Positions 47,008-58,053 of a DNA stretch of 64,000 nucleotides are shown one piece after another. Source of the stretch: Cheiracanthium punctorium (lineage: Eukaryota > Arthropoda > Arachnida > Araneae > Cheiracanthiidae). The stretch is from positions 62,001-126,000 of the forward strand of contig JAWZYV010014431.1 in assembly GCA_038373885.1 (NCBI GenBank), given 5' to 3'. The notes below the pieces were generated by a model. That model searched no databases. It was not told the DNA's origin and worked only from the letters and a program-made list of their open reading frames with translations. Position 1 is the stretch's first letter; every line of letters begins with the position of its first letter. The translations under genes were made by a program, and so were the position numbers.

Positions 47008-47536
47008 TAGAGATGAGTTCGGGCTCATTTTTTGAAGCCCGAGCGCGAGGACTTTTCATCCGAGCCCGCCCGAGCCCGAGCAATATTATTTAAGTCGGAG
47101 CCCGAAATTTCAGTTAAGATTTTTAAAAAATTCAATTACTTCATTGATAGAATACAATAAATTTTGCCGTTCGTGCAAATTAAAGACAAATATAGTTGCA
47201 AACTCCGAATGCACTTTCTAATTTTTTGTATCTGTCCTTTATCAGAAAATGTCGGATCTCATGACTAATTAAGGAATATAAACCGCCGTTCTAAAATACC
47301 CAAAGAGCTTCACGCACCTTCTAGGCGCCCGTGCCGCTATTTTTATTAGTTTATTTATTTATTTTTCTTTTATAAGTACTTTTATTTTCCTCATGAATCA
47401 CTTTTCAAAATCTATTTCAAGCAGTATGTTCAATAAAGGAGAAATTTTTCATGAGCCCGAGCCCGAACACAATTGTGAATTACAGAGCCCGAGCCCTGTT
47501 CGGGCCCGGGCTCGGGCTGAGCCCGTCTCATCTCTA
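47008..47536. mobile_element. hAT MITE inserted in Polinton polymerase exon
   Basis: The 529-bp element starts tagagatgag and ends with the exact reverse complement ctcatctcta; its ends are rich in gggctcgg-type repeats. It is flanked by identical 8-bp duplications gtggcttg (47000-47007 and 47537-47544). The polymerase reading frame on the left (KIKQESSG) continues on the right (PSECVTPEQK). Confidence 0.95.
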
Positions 47537-47889
47537 GTGGCTTGCCATCAGAATGTGTTACACCAGAGCAAAAAACGAAATACACTAAGGAGTATTTGGA
47601 ACAGGAAGGGGTAAAGCTGGATGGAGATTTAATTTTAAAAAAGCCAGGAAGACGTGAAGTTGCCAAATTGGCTTTAAACAGCTTTTGGGGACGGTAAGTT
47701 GTTTTCTTGCTATATATTACATTACATTACATTTTTTGTGAAATATACATTGTTCATGGTGAATTTTTTTTCCTTCTTTCTTTTTTCAGTTTTAGAATGA
47801 ACTTAAATAAACCACTTAAATTAAGCACGTAAATACATTTGAAAACTTTAACAAAATATTGTTAGATCTATATTAAAATATTGGAAAAA

Positions 47890-48500
47890 AATCAAGGTCA
47901 GGTTCATGGTCAAATATAAGACCCAGGAATAACTTGCGAAGTTCATTGGAGCAAAAATGCCATTCACGTCCATGTTCACGCCAATTTCATTTTATCAGTT
48001 GGTCAGTGATCTGAGTTGTAAATCGGAAAGAAAAGTAGCTCAATTATTTAACTGCGTAAAAAGGCAAAACAACAAAGTCATTAAAGAAAAGGATTTTATT
48101 TTGAAAGAATGCGAAGACAAATTTCGTGGTGTTAAACGGATGAGATCTGCTTTTTAAAGTAAAAAACGAACTTGAAAAAATGGTTGCTTCAGACAAAAGT
48201 AAAAACTTTAAAAGTTTTTACTTTTCTCTGAAGGCACAAATTTTATCTTTTTTTCAAAAAATGTAAGAAAGTACTAGTAATTAAATAAAGTACTAGTTCC
48301 TCTTTAGATAAGTTTTAAATTTCATTTTAAATAAGAAATATGTGTCGGACTTGCTTATATTATGCATTATAAGCAGTTATCTAATAATAGTAAATAAAAC
48401 CTTTCAGAGCAGCCACCCCCTGTGAGCGGCCAAATATTCTCGGTACGGTGGAGTGGCCGCTAAGAGAGGTTTCACTGTATATATATATACATATATATAT
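47890..48500. other. unassigned insertion within the polymerase locus
   Basis: Between polymerase homology at 47790-47870 and 48508 lies sequence that I cannot place. It includes a 67-codon open stretch (47957-48157, SDLSCKSERKVAQLF), a near-perfect palindrome aaaagtaaaaacttt/aaaagtttttactttt (about 48195-48226), and a stretch ending ggccgctaagagaggtttca (about 48400-48478) that resembles a pogo/Tc1 terminal repeat. Confidence 0.35.
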
Positions 48501-49447
48501 ATATTTTAGATTAAAGAGGTGTATTTCCTAACTTCTGAAGTTGCTGCTATGCATTTCGAAAATAAAAAAGAATTTGTACAACAGGGCACATTAACAAATG
48601 TTTTCATAGCAGCTTTCACGACTGCCTAGTCAAGGTTAAAACTATACAAGGAGATGGAGAAGTTAGGAGAGGCAGTCTTGTGCCACGATACAGATAGTAT
48701 CATTTACGCTTCAGATGGTGTGAATGATCCTCCTCTCGGGAATTTCTTGGGAGATTTCATGGATGCTTTAAACGGTGACTCCATTAAGACATTTGTATCA
48801 GATAATTACTCTTCATGTCTTTTAAATAAAATAAATAAGTATACAAATTAAATTTTATTCTATATTTTTATTTATTTATCTTTTTTAATTTTATTTTTGC
48901 AGGTGGTCCCAAAAACTACGCATACGAGACAGATACAGGCAAAACACTGTGCAAGGTGTGAGGTTTCACTCTTAATTTTAAAAATTCACAGACTTTAAAT
49001 TTTAATGTTCTAAAATCCTTGATTTCTAACTTTGATTAGGAAACATTACATGCATTAAATATTAGTATTACAATCACACATGATGCTAAAAGAAGAAGGG
49101 TTGTGAACAAACCAGAAACCAAACTCTGCCGTCTTGCTTATGACAAAAGAGTTGTGAAACCAGATTTCAACACTTTATCCTATGGATTTCAATTTTTTTT
49201 ACAAAAAGGAAATAGGTCTACTGGGGATACCTGCCTTAAAGGGATAACACTCTGGCTGCTGTACTCCATTCGAGTAGTGCGGAAACCAGCAGACTTTTAT
49301 TTATTTATTTTTAGAAATGAACAGTCAAGAGAAAACAACAAATATTTGTAAAGAAAAAAAAAAAAAAAAAACTTTATTTTTTATGTACAAATTAATTTTT
49401 TTATTTAAACATAATACGTCACAGCAATTTATGATTAGAAGTAAAAT

Positions 49448-50029
49448 TTGCCTCCCCCTAGGCAATCTAATAGTAATAAAAAAAGCACGAAATATCCTGT
49501 ACGATTTTGGAAACACATGATTTCGTCCCAAATCCACAGAATTCTATCGAGACACACCTCAAGATACTATGCTGGCATTTTTCCTTTGGACAAGATACCT
49601 GTTATTCGAAACTTTCCTTTAGCAATGGTGATCAACAGAGATAAACATTACGAAAGAGGTACTCATTGGTTAGGCATCTTTATGCCAGACGAAAAGAGTC
49701 TTGAATTCTTTGATTCCTACGGAATGCCTCCGGAAGCTTACGGTGAAGATATCATACAGTTTGTGAATCAATATAAACATGTTTCCTGGAATCAAGTTCA
49801 ACTTCAAAGTTTAACATCTAATGTATGTGAACATTATTGTATTTATTTGATTGTAAAACGGTCTCAAGGCCTATGCATGTCACTTATTTTGTCGCAACTA
49901 GCTGGAAAAAAGAATGATTTTCAAATGTTTCAGTTTGTTAACGAACGATATGGTGTAACTATTATGTCAAACATTTATAAAGATAATTTTTATTTTATAA
50001 AAAATCTCATTTCTTTCTTTCTTTCTTAG
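49448..50029 (+). CDS. Polinton adenain-like cysteine protease
   Basis: An open frame of 193 codons encodes a Ulp1/adenovirus-protease fold, the maturation protease of Polintons. GTHWLGIF carries the catalytic His, LEFFDSYGMP the acidic residue, and SNVCEHYCIYLIVKRS the Cys block, in which the usual Gly after the first Cys is Glu. The true start is uncertain: the codons before about 49500 look unrelated, so translation may begin nearer 49518. It directly follows the polymerase and precedes the ATPase on the same strand, the normal Polinton order. No stop interrupts it, but neighbours are dead, so activity is doubtful. Confidence 0.7.
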   Translation: MPPPRQSNSNKKSTKYPVRFWKHMISSQIHRILSRHTSRYYAGIFPLDKIPVIRNFPLAMVINRDKHYERGTHWLGIFMPDEKSLEFFDSYGMPPEAYGEDIIQFVNQYKHVSWNQVQLQSLTSNVCEHYCIYLIVKRSQGLCMSLILSQLAGKKNDFQMFQFVNERYGVTIMSNIYKDNFYFIKNLISFFLS

Positions 50030-50169
50030 TGTGTGTGTGTGTGTGTACATTATTTAGAAAAAAAAACTTATTTTTTTATCTTAAGGTTTTGAATTCTCAG
50101 TCACTGTGTTTGTTTGCCATTAAAAGAGCATGAAAATCAAAAGTTTGGCATAAAAGTTTCATTTCAAGA

Positions 50170-50790
50170 ATGGAAATCCCAAAGTTAGTATATCCGAGCA
50201 CCTGTCTCCTGTCTGGACCAACAGGGTCCAGAAAAACAGTGTTTGTTAAAAAACTAATAGAATACAAAATGTTTGAACCTATGCCAACCAATATTGTTTA
50301 CTGTTATGGAAGTTATCAACAACTGTTAAACTCGATGGAAGGTGTTCATTTCGAAGAAGGACTGCCTTCTGACCTTAATACTTTGCAAAATGCACTCATT
50401 ATTATTGATGATCTCATGACTGAATTAGCAGGCGATACGCGATTAAACAACCTTTTTACAAAAGGAAGTCATCACTGAAATCACAGACAGATTAGGCTTC
50501 AGGTAATAAAAATTACAATTACCTGAAATCTTTTTCAGCAGGGTAAACAAATGCATAATGTTCATTTAAATTCTCATTACTTAGTTTTATATAAAAATCC
50601 CAGAGACAAAAGCCAAGTGATGCATTTGGCAAGACATATGTTACGAGGAAAAACTAAGAGTTTTCAAGAAATCTTTTAAGATGCAACAAGTCCTGCTTAT
50701 GGGTATCTATTCGTCCACTTGAATCCCGAAACAGATGAGTGCTTGTGCATGCATACGGGTATATTCCCCCGTGTGCATCAGCCACAATAA
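50170..50790 (+). pseudogene. Polinton packaging ATPase (FtsK-HerA type)
   Basis: MEIPKLVYPSTCLLSGPTGS begins the domain at 50170. The Walker A motif reads SGPTGSRKT, with Arg in place of the usual Gly before Lys-Thr. Walker B reads ALIIIDDLMTEL. The frame closes at 50478; homology resumes from about 50510 (NLFQQGKQMHNVHLNSHYLV, KNPRDKSQVMHLARHM) and, after a TAA, ends with SPAYGYLFVHLNPETDE and GIFPRVH. A small inverted repeat (caggtaat/attacctg, 50500-50525) lies at the break. The protein would pump DNA into capsids; no capsid gene is in the window. Confidence 0.75.
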
Positions 50791-50820
50791 TCATTTTCTT
50801 ATCAGATTTGGTGCGAGTAA

Positions 50821-51250
50821 CATGTCCTCCACAGTTTTAGAATTCGAGGGTTTCCAACTGAAAACCCACATTTTCCTCATGAAAGAATTGGCTTTCTATG
50901 ATATCCATCACGGCTAACACAGTCGATGGACTTTACTTCTTCCCTATTCTTGAGAACATTTATCGGAAAAGCATAAAAAAAAACCTTTTTGTGGTTAACC
51001 CTTCACATAGACTTCCCTAGGACAGTGGTGATCTACCCTATATTAATCTGCATGATATTTTAACATTTTTGTTTTCTACCTATTCCCATATTTAAGTCAA
51101 AGGCTTAAAAAAAACCAAATTTGTCAAAAAGCTGCCTGGACGTAAAATTGAGGATCTGAATGATTTGAAGTACCCTAAAATTCAAGCACTCAATCTTGTA
51201 GCATAGCACTGTCCTAATCCTTCATCTACTATTATTAGCGAGGATATCAA
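50821..51250 (+). pseudogene. uncharacterised element-associated protein relic
   Basis: MSSTVLEFEGFQLKTHIFLM and ELAFYDIHHG (50821-50917) match the N-terminus of an unnamed arthropod protein family, and KGLKKTKFVKKLPGRKIEDL with DLKYPKIQ (51100-51190) matches its C-terminal part; the middle is lost. The family is often found near mobile elements. I know no function; a nuclease-like role has no support here. It follows the Polinton ATPase, but whether it belongs to that element is unclear. Confidence 0.4.
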
Positions 51251-51252
51251 GT

Positions 51253-51913
51253 ATGGAACAGCTCAAGCTTTTAGGCAAGTCTAAAAGCGAAAATAAATTA
51301 ATTGCTCAAACATATGATGGATCTTCTGTGATGAGCAGCCATCTCAATGGACTTCAAACCAAAGTGCTGGAAAAATACCCAAATGCTTTGCTTATGCACT
51401 GCTATGCTCATGTAATGAAGTTTAGGCAGCAATCATTAGAATACAGTAGGGAACTGAAAACATTTTTTTCCGGATTAAAATCACCAACCGCATATTTTTC
51501 ACACTCTTCAAAGAGGCTACACGAACTTTTCGCTTTCATGTCAAGAAAACTGCCTTCATTAGCCAGTACTAGATGGAATTTTACCTCGAGGCTTGTCTAC
51601 ACGGTATGTGAAAAGAGAGGAGCTTTATTTGCATTTTTTGATCACGTTAGTGAAAAGCGGAGATTTTGATAATTTAGCTGCAATGACAGCTAGAGGATTC
51701 TGCAGTTTCCTTAAAAATCTACAAAATATATTTTTAATAAAGGTTTTATCTAACCTACTTGCTTTCTCAGATGTCTTATTTGACATACAGCAGTCCAGAA
51801 ATGCCGATATTTTGTACTACAGTAATAAAATAACAGAATTTCAAAATCAACTCCAAAAGGAAAGAGATCATTTTGAAACTGTGGTATATTATCATATAAT
51901 TGTTCCAGACTAA
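51253..51913 (+). pseudogene. hAT transposase fragment (ZMYM-like)
   Basis: LIAQTYDGSSVMSSHLNGLQ and LLMHCYAHVMKF carry the YDGxxVM and HCxAH blocks of hAT transposases. TRWNFTSRLV carries the TRW block. One frame change near 51655 leads to FSDVLFDIQQ. The N-terminal zinc finger and the C-terminal dimerisation domain are missing. It is a different family member from the relic at 11110-12000. Confidence 0.7.
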
Positions 51914-52089
51914 GTAGCAGCACTTACCATGCATAAAAATTGTATAATGATGTCACTTGCTGTAACCACGTTTACAGTTAAAAGAAATATATTCTGAGTA
52001 GTTTTAAGTGTGTTTGCGTAGTGTGTAGTTATGTCTGATTAAATGTTATCATAATTCTACATAGCCTCGTCATGTTATCCCCTTCCTTA

Positions 52090-52620
52090 ATGTACACATA
52101 CATAAAAGAAACAGTGTGGTTTTCTGTTAATGAAGACGAAGAGTTAATTCAAATAAAAAAAAGAAGATTAAATGATGAAACACAAAAGGATTATTGTCAG
52201 AGACTTTCAAAGAGAATTCCAAGAGAAAATTTCAAGGGAAGCTATGGCTAGGCGCAACGCTTTATGATTCGTAACAGTCTCTCGATCAGAAGAAGAACAA
52301 TGTTGTCACAGAAGCTGCCGGAAGAATATGAAGAACAGTGCACCAAATTCTTCCAGTACATTATAAGGCTGTGAAAACAAAAGGGATATCGGATGTCAGA
52401 AATTGGCAATGCAGATCAGACTCCAATGTGATTTGACATGCCAGAAGCCACAACTGCTCATCCTGTTGGAGGCAGAAGCGTTCAAGTGTGCACAACAGGA
52501 GCAAACAAGCAACGATGAACCGTTGTGCTGGCCATATCCAGATATTCATAGATTCTATGGGTTGAAGATATTTCAAATCGATGTGTCTTAAGCAAAATGC
52601 TAAGAACTTCTTTTCACACT
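52090..52620 (+). pseudogene. pogo/Tigger-like transposase relic
   Basis: Frames with several stops resemble the CENP-B-like DNA-binding domain and the first catalytic block: KRIPRENFKGSYG, MIRNSLSIRRRTMLSQKLPE, EIGNADQTPM followed by FDMPEATTAHPVGGRSVQV. The rest of the catalytic core is absent. It is more decayed than the pogo copy at 19231-20252. Confidence 0.55.
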
Positions 52621-52714
52621 GCATACCAACACAAAAATTAAAAAAATAACGAGTGACTCCACTCGACTTTCCGAACACTTGCGATTAAGATCATTACCAA
52701 GCATTTAAATAAAT

Positions 52715-53310
52715 TTTAATTGATGAATAACTCAAACATATATACCAAATTGAAACTCAATCGAATGCGCCATTTAAACGCACACTTTCAAGAATTTCTC
52801 TCCATACGCCATAATGTAAAAGAAATCTTTGTCGTAGCCCTGTAGAAAAACTATAAGTCCTATACACATCAAAATCAATACCTGTCTTACGATGGTGGTT
52901 TATAACATATATACCCAATTTGAGCTCAATCGAATGTATCGTTTAAACGCTAGTGCAAATTCAAGAATTTCCTCCCATAGGCCGTAATGTAAAAGAAATC
53001 TTTGTCGTAGCCCCCCATACCAAATTCAAGTCCTGTGGAAAAACTAAGTCCTATACACATCAAAATCAATACTGGTCTTACAGTGGTGTGGTTTATGGCA
53101 TATATGCCCAATCGAATGTACCATTTAAACGCTAGCACACTTTCAAGAATTTCTCCCTATACGCCATAATGTAAAAGAAATCTTTGTCATAGCGCTGTAC
53201 AAAAACTATAAGTCCTATACACATCAAAATCAATACCGGTCTTACGCTGGTGGTTTATGACATATATGCCCAATTTGAGCTCAATCGAATGTATCGTTTA
53301 AACTAGAACT
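52715..53310. repeat. satellite-like tandem repeat, about 175-bp unit
   Basis: caatcgaatg starts units at about 52758, 52927, 53109 and 53282 (spacing 169, 182, 173). Each contains cgtttaaacg, tcaagaattt, cataatgtaaaagaaatc, tcctatacacatcaaaatca and tcttacg. Three complete diverged copies are present plus partial ones. No protein is encoded. Confidence 0.85.
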
Positions 53311-54480
53311 GAAGATTCCTGGTCGCCAGTCGCCAGCTGGCGACTAAATTATTTTGTTTCACCACCAGTTAATTCACATCCAGGTGCCAAGTCATAGATA
53401 ATGATTTACTGGGATTTTCCATAGCCCTGTTAAGAATCTTTTTTTATTATTACCATAAAATATGCGCTCCCCACCTCAATGTTGAATGATCCTGATTTTC
53501 GCTGTCAAAAATATCCCCCCCCCTCCTTTCAGAAGCAAATAAAGTGTGTTTCTCAGACGGCCACTGGAATGATAATCACTACATACTGGAGGTGTGCACG
53601 CTGTGCCGGAACTCCGACAAGCACCCACTTCAGTCAGTCAGTCAGTCCACTGGAATGAGTTCTCTGGCGCACCAACAAATCCGAGCGGCGCGGCAAATAT
53701 CCCCCGCCCTCTGAGGTCTTAAAGCAGGAGGAACAGAGGAATTCGGAACTCTGCCTTCGGCGCACCGGACTTTCTGTCATGCGGCAACAACACTTCCTCG
53801 CTGGCCGCTGTCAAAATAAATGAATGAAATAAAAAGAGGATTCTTTGTAGAATCATGGTAGAACCTTCTATTTTGTTCCAGTGCCGTTTACACTGTTGCA
53901 AAAATGCACTGATTTTTTAAAAATCAGCTTTTTTGCGTATATAAAACTACCATGTGTGTATTTTTTTGCGCGAGATTCAACAGAATTAGCGTAAATTAAG
54001 CAAAAATTTGCATAAACACGAAGCATTAATAGCAAAAGAAATTTTTTTTTTTTTATTAAACCCAATTATAACCCCCATCCCCCCTTAAAATAACCTATTT
54101 TAAGTTGAAGTGAGGGGGAGCTATAATCAGGTTTTTGCAGTATTTTTTTATGTGTGAAATCGCTTTCAAACTTGCCAATAAAACCGAAAAATAGTCATAA
54201 CTGTCTAATTTTCTCTCTTGACCCTTCATAGACGAACACTAGAGGAGAGTTATTTATTTTTAGGTAGAAAACTGTCTGTGTTTAGCAGAGTTTTATACTT
54301 CAAAATTTTGAGCATTGAAAGCTAGTAAGAAAAATGAATTGAGGGCTTGCCAGGTAAAAGATGACAAAAGTGTTTACCTTGATAGTTCTTTTATTTTAGT
54401 AATGAGGCATGAAGGCTTGTATACAGATGGGGATGAACAAAGGAAACAAAAAACAGGTATTTGATGTGGTACAGCATCTA
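53311..54480. other. non-coding region
   Basis: No genes were recognised. It contains a short cagt repeat (53632-53648), a small inverted motif cgccagctggcg (53330), and C-rich and T-rich runs. Confidence 0.5.
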
Positions 54481-54849
54481 TGTGTCGTCGGACGTTCTGG
54501 ACAACAAATCGAACCGGGGTCGAACAGCATCACCTTGAGATAAACTTGTAGTGGCATAATCAAAAAGGCTTTATTGGAAGCTGCGGCGGGAAGGCTCCAG
54601 GTTAATCGCTTGACTCAGCTCAGAGCATCTCACATGGCTGGCTTCGAGCGTCCTTCTACACGCATCTTGTCGCATCACCCTTTTCGCCTCCTCTCTCGAT
54701 CACGGCGAACGGCGAACTTTTATACTGTTGGCCAGGTAACGACGTCACTAATGACCGCGGACCTGTGATGTGGAAAGAAAAAGGAGAAAATAGCTCCGCG
54801 GCAAGTCGCCGGGAGTTCAGCGCCTCTAGCGGCCAAAAACAGAAACACA
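54481..54849 (-). mobile_element. probable solo LTR
   Basis: On the minus strand the 369-bp segment starts tgtgtttctg and ends cgacgacaca, as an LTR would (TG...CA). It contains a TATA box, agtataaaag (54717-54726), and about 150 bp further a polyadenylation signal, ccaataaagcc (54570-54575). This U3-TATA-R-AATAAA-U5 order fits an LTR. No internal coding region or second LTR is nearby. A clear target duplication was not found. Confidence 0.55.
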
Positions 54850-56640
54850 TTATGCAAAACGTTTTGCAGCAATTAGGTGCTTGTTTGAAGCGTTGATATT
54901 AGAATAGTGTTAAGTAAGAACTTTAATTAATAAAAATAAGAGCTATCTGTGCCTTTAGATTTTAAGGCAAATAATTAAAGTTAAGTTATACAGCATTAAG
55001 TTATAATAAAGAAAAACACAACCACATGTCATGGAACCTTTAAGGTAAGGTTTACAGTTACTTTTCCTAACAAAAACAAAGCGATGATAGAAAGGGAGTC
55101 TTCTCCACAGGACCGATCCCAGCGTGAGCATGATGGTGCACAGCACATGGGCAGTCAAGTTTAAGGGCGGCGGGGGTAAAATTAAATCATAATGTTTGTA
55201 AAAAGAAGCACCCAATTTTTAATTTTCACATGGACGACCAACGGTCTAGAACAGGTTCTGCTTCTCCGAACAGGTTAAACCCAGGTTCAATGGTAGATTA
55301 AACTCCTTAACAATTCTGCAGATTTTGGTTCAAGTGTGAAATGACCCTTAGATTCGCCACTGCTTTTTAACGGAAGAAAAAATTGAATTGCTGAACTACT
55401 TGTAAATGTAAAAGACATATGAAAATAAAAATAGAGAAATAATCCCATGTTTGCCTGAGCACGCACTTTAAATCGAAATTAGCGAACTGGAAAATAGTGA
55501 AAACAGATTTTTAAAATCCAATATTTAAAAAAAAAGAACTTTCTACAGCATTCTAAACATGCGATAGTAAGTTATTGTCTTCTAGCCTTTTTAAATATTT
55601 CTTCTAAAGACGAGTAATTGGCAAGCTCAGGAAACGCTGAGTGCTTTTAAAATAAACCCCAACATCAAAAGTAATAATGATTAGAAACATGAAGAGTTAA
55701 CACAACATTCAAACTTAAAACAAACAATTCACTGAAGCACGCTCATTACGTAATCAACAGCTGGCCGTCCGCGAGAAAAAAAAATTGTTTACTTTTGACT
55801 GGAGCTGGCTGGCTGTTTTGTTTTAACAGCCATGTGCTATACTGTCCGAACTTTTAGCGAATGCAAGAAGTTTTTTACAAGTTATTTATTTATTTCTATA
55901 AATTCGCCTTTGTGTATATAAAAACTGATGTTTTACATGAAATTGGACACTGATTATTTGAAAATGGAAATTGTAAGCTTCGTAAAATAGCAGTAAATAC
56001 TTTAAAACATATGGGAAGGGAGGGAAAAAAGAGATATTTTTACTGAAGGAAGTTGGCCTTTTATTTTTGCCATAGTTCACACAAGAGAAGGCGTAACTAG
56101 TATTGAGGACATAGGTTTGTTTCATAAATATAAAAAGTGTATTTAAAATGAATTATTCAAATGTCAATAAAATTAATTATTATTTTATTTTACAATTGTA
56201 TCCACCTATGCTACTCCTTTTACTTCTTTATAAAAAGTGTAGCTGTAAAAAGGATGAAAATAATTTACTACTTTATATACGATTGGAGAAAAGTAAATTA
56301 ATGTTAATAGTAATTACATTAATTTTGAATGCAGTCACGAATAAAAAAAAAAAATGTGTTGAAAGGGCTAATTTTAATGATAAAGCTTATTTGACTTAAA
56401 CAAGTTGTATATTAAAGCAAACTTTTACCCTAAAGCAATGTCATCAGCTGCAGTTTGGTCTAAATTTTAAAAAAGTTCATTTTACCTATGCAAAATGCAT
56501 AATAAAACAAAATTTTATCCTTTAATATTTATTTATTTTTTATTTTTTGGGTGGGTGGGTGGGGGGGGGGGGGGGGTACAGCACTCTTTGAATATGTAAT
56601 GTAAAATACTACCTGAATCAAAAGTTATTTAAATGTGGCT
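54850..56640. other. non-coding region with a partial foldback copy
   Basis: No genes were recognised. About 55225-55370 (ggttaaacccaggttcaat..., gattcgccactgc) resembles the right part of the foldback element at 56650-57090. A poly-G tract lies at about 56555-56577. Confidence 0.45.
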
Positions 56641-56649
56641 CGACTTTTT

Positions 56650-57090
56650 AAATTGCTAATCAGTAGTGGATTCAGAAATGCTTGAAGGAGGGGAGAGATA
56701 AGTATCACAGAGAATTCTACCACTGTTGAGTCATCCCGCCCAATTCATTTTCAATCTTGAATCCAGGTTTATTCTGTATGCTCTCATCATTGAAAAGATG
56801 CTATGGAGAAGTCTCTCCTTCTATGACTAGTTTTACTTCCCAGCTTGAGTCTTTGAATGCTGTCAACGATTTCGCAACTGCTGGGTCTGGGTTCCGGCGA
56901 AGCATTTAATGACCCATGCAGGGAAGCAAACCTGGTTACAGAAGGAGAGCTTTTTCCATTGCATCTCTTCAATGATGAGAGCAGACAGAATAAAACTGGG
57001 TTCAAAAGTGGGTTAAACTCCCCAGCAACTCCGCAAAATTTTTAAACGTTCTCAGGGGAAGAGAGATCGCCCTCCCTTGGATCCCATATG
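56650..57090. mobile_element. foldback-type MITE
   Basis: The arm around 56763-56828 (tctgtatgctctcatcattg) is repeated in inverted form at about 56935-57000 with roughly four bases in five matching by eye. The similarity continues more weakly inward. The outer ends are gtggattcagaaatgc on the left and ccctcccttggatccc on the right, a partly matching inverted pair. No coding capacity. Confidence 0.55.
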
Positions 57091-58045
57091 TCGGATTTCA
57101 ATAAATTTGTAATACAAATAAAGTACATTGCATATATGTATTTTAGAAAATAATTAGCATTTAAACGCCAATTCATGTTACTTTTCTGTTAGGTTGGTAA
57201 AGCATTTTAAATTTTGAGACCCATGCCTATACCAGTGTTTCTATGAGGGAAAGGCTCTTATCAGGCTGTAAAATACTACAGACTGTTCTTGTAGTAATAC
57301 AAATTCAGAATAGAACAAAAAAAATTAACTTCAGAAACACCTAAGGATGGGGCACGATCTGCCTTTCTATATGAGCACTCATTTGCGTACCAGGCAACTT
57401 CGATTAGAAAAAAATATAAAATTTTCTATAAATAGCTCTTGGGGCGCAAGAGCTCCCAGGGCTCTTGCACCCCTTTTGGGTCCATGTCCATTCCCAGATT
57501 CGTATTTGTTATCATGGACTCCAGGATTGCCTCTCCCCAAGCCGTCAGTATAGTGAATTAGTGTCAAAACTGAACTTTTTTGTATTATTTTACTACTGAA
57601 GTGCGGGAAAGCCCAAGATGAGTCCCTCCCATCAACAAATGCAACAGTGCTTCTCTCTACAACATCTCACCCCTCGTTTACACTCAGCCCACTTTCACGG
57701 CAGCGAGTGCGAGAAATGGCAGTAACAGTAGTGTAAACCCTCTCTCGTCCTGTTTATGCCATGACCTTTCTTGCTGACCGCTTTGCCCGGCACGATACCC
57801 CTTCAGGGGATTTTTAAGGGAGGAGGAGGGAAGTACAGTTGAAAACAACATACAGGAGAAGGCGAGTACATGTGAATGTAAACACTCACTGCTTTTGGAG
57901 CTGACGCAGAAGTATTTCCGGGAAAAAAAGCTGCAGCGAAAGACAAAGTGGGAAGGGTTGAATGTAAATGGGGCATTAGGACCTGAGGCAGACACCCATG
58001 AATGGGAATGAATCTGAAAACGGCCCATCCATATCATCACCATAG
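57091..58045. other. non-coding region
   Basis: No genes or clear repeats were recognised. Short open frames here have no recognisable content. Confidence 0.5.
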
Positions 58046-58053
58046 TAAGTAAG

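Larger units (their letters stand above)
43233..49190 (+). pseudogene. Polinton/Maverick DNA polymerase B, intron-split
   Basis: The polymerase (pPolB) replicates the element from protein-primed ends. Collinear blocks include DECKQFFHHFPLYYQVGSEF (43260), GGLDKPISTSLMP (43797), FCT/HKGFTAVAHNMK (about 45005-45070), YDGQFVLKWLLDQGAPPEI (45153), KKGYFPHLFN (45335), VGHPTIITENFGALDNYFG (46560) and KLALNSFWGR (47665). They continue with TNVFIAAFTTA (48595), motif C CHDTDSIIYAS (48678) and the end YDKRVVKPDFNTLSYGF (49140). Blocks are separated by 70-100-bp AT-rich gaps with GT-AG borders: 43323-43414, 44271-44361, 45709-45808 and 47694-47789. In-frame stops (44138, 46318, 46812, 48630), a damaged motif A near 46500, a MITE and a 22-bp expansion show it is dead. 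Confidence 0.8.

Noticed and set aside
47957..48157. Open frame SDLSCKSERKVAQLF as a gene
   Set aside because: It is short, has no recognised relatives, and lies in an unplaced insertion within a decayed polymerase; kept only as part of that region.
52715..53310. CRISPR array
   Set aside because: The repeats are about 175 bp, diverged and contiguous, without short repeats and unique spacers, and the DNA is eukaryotic.
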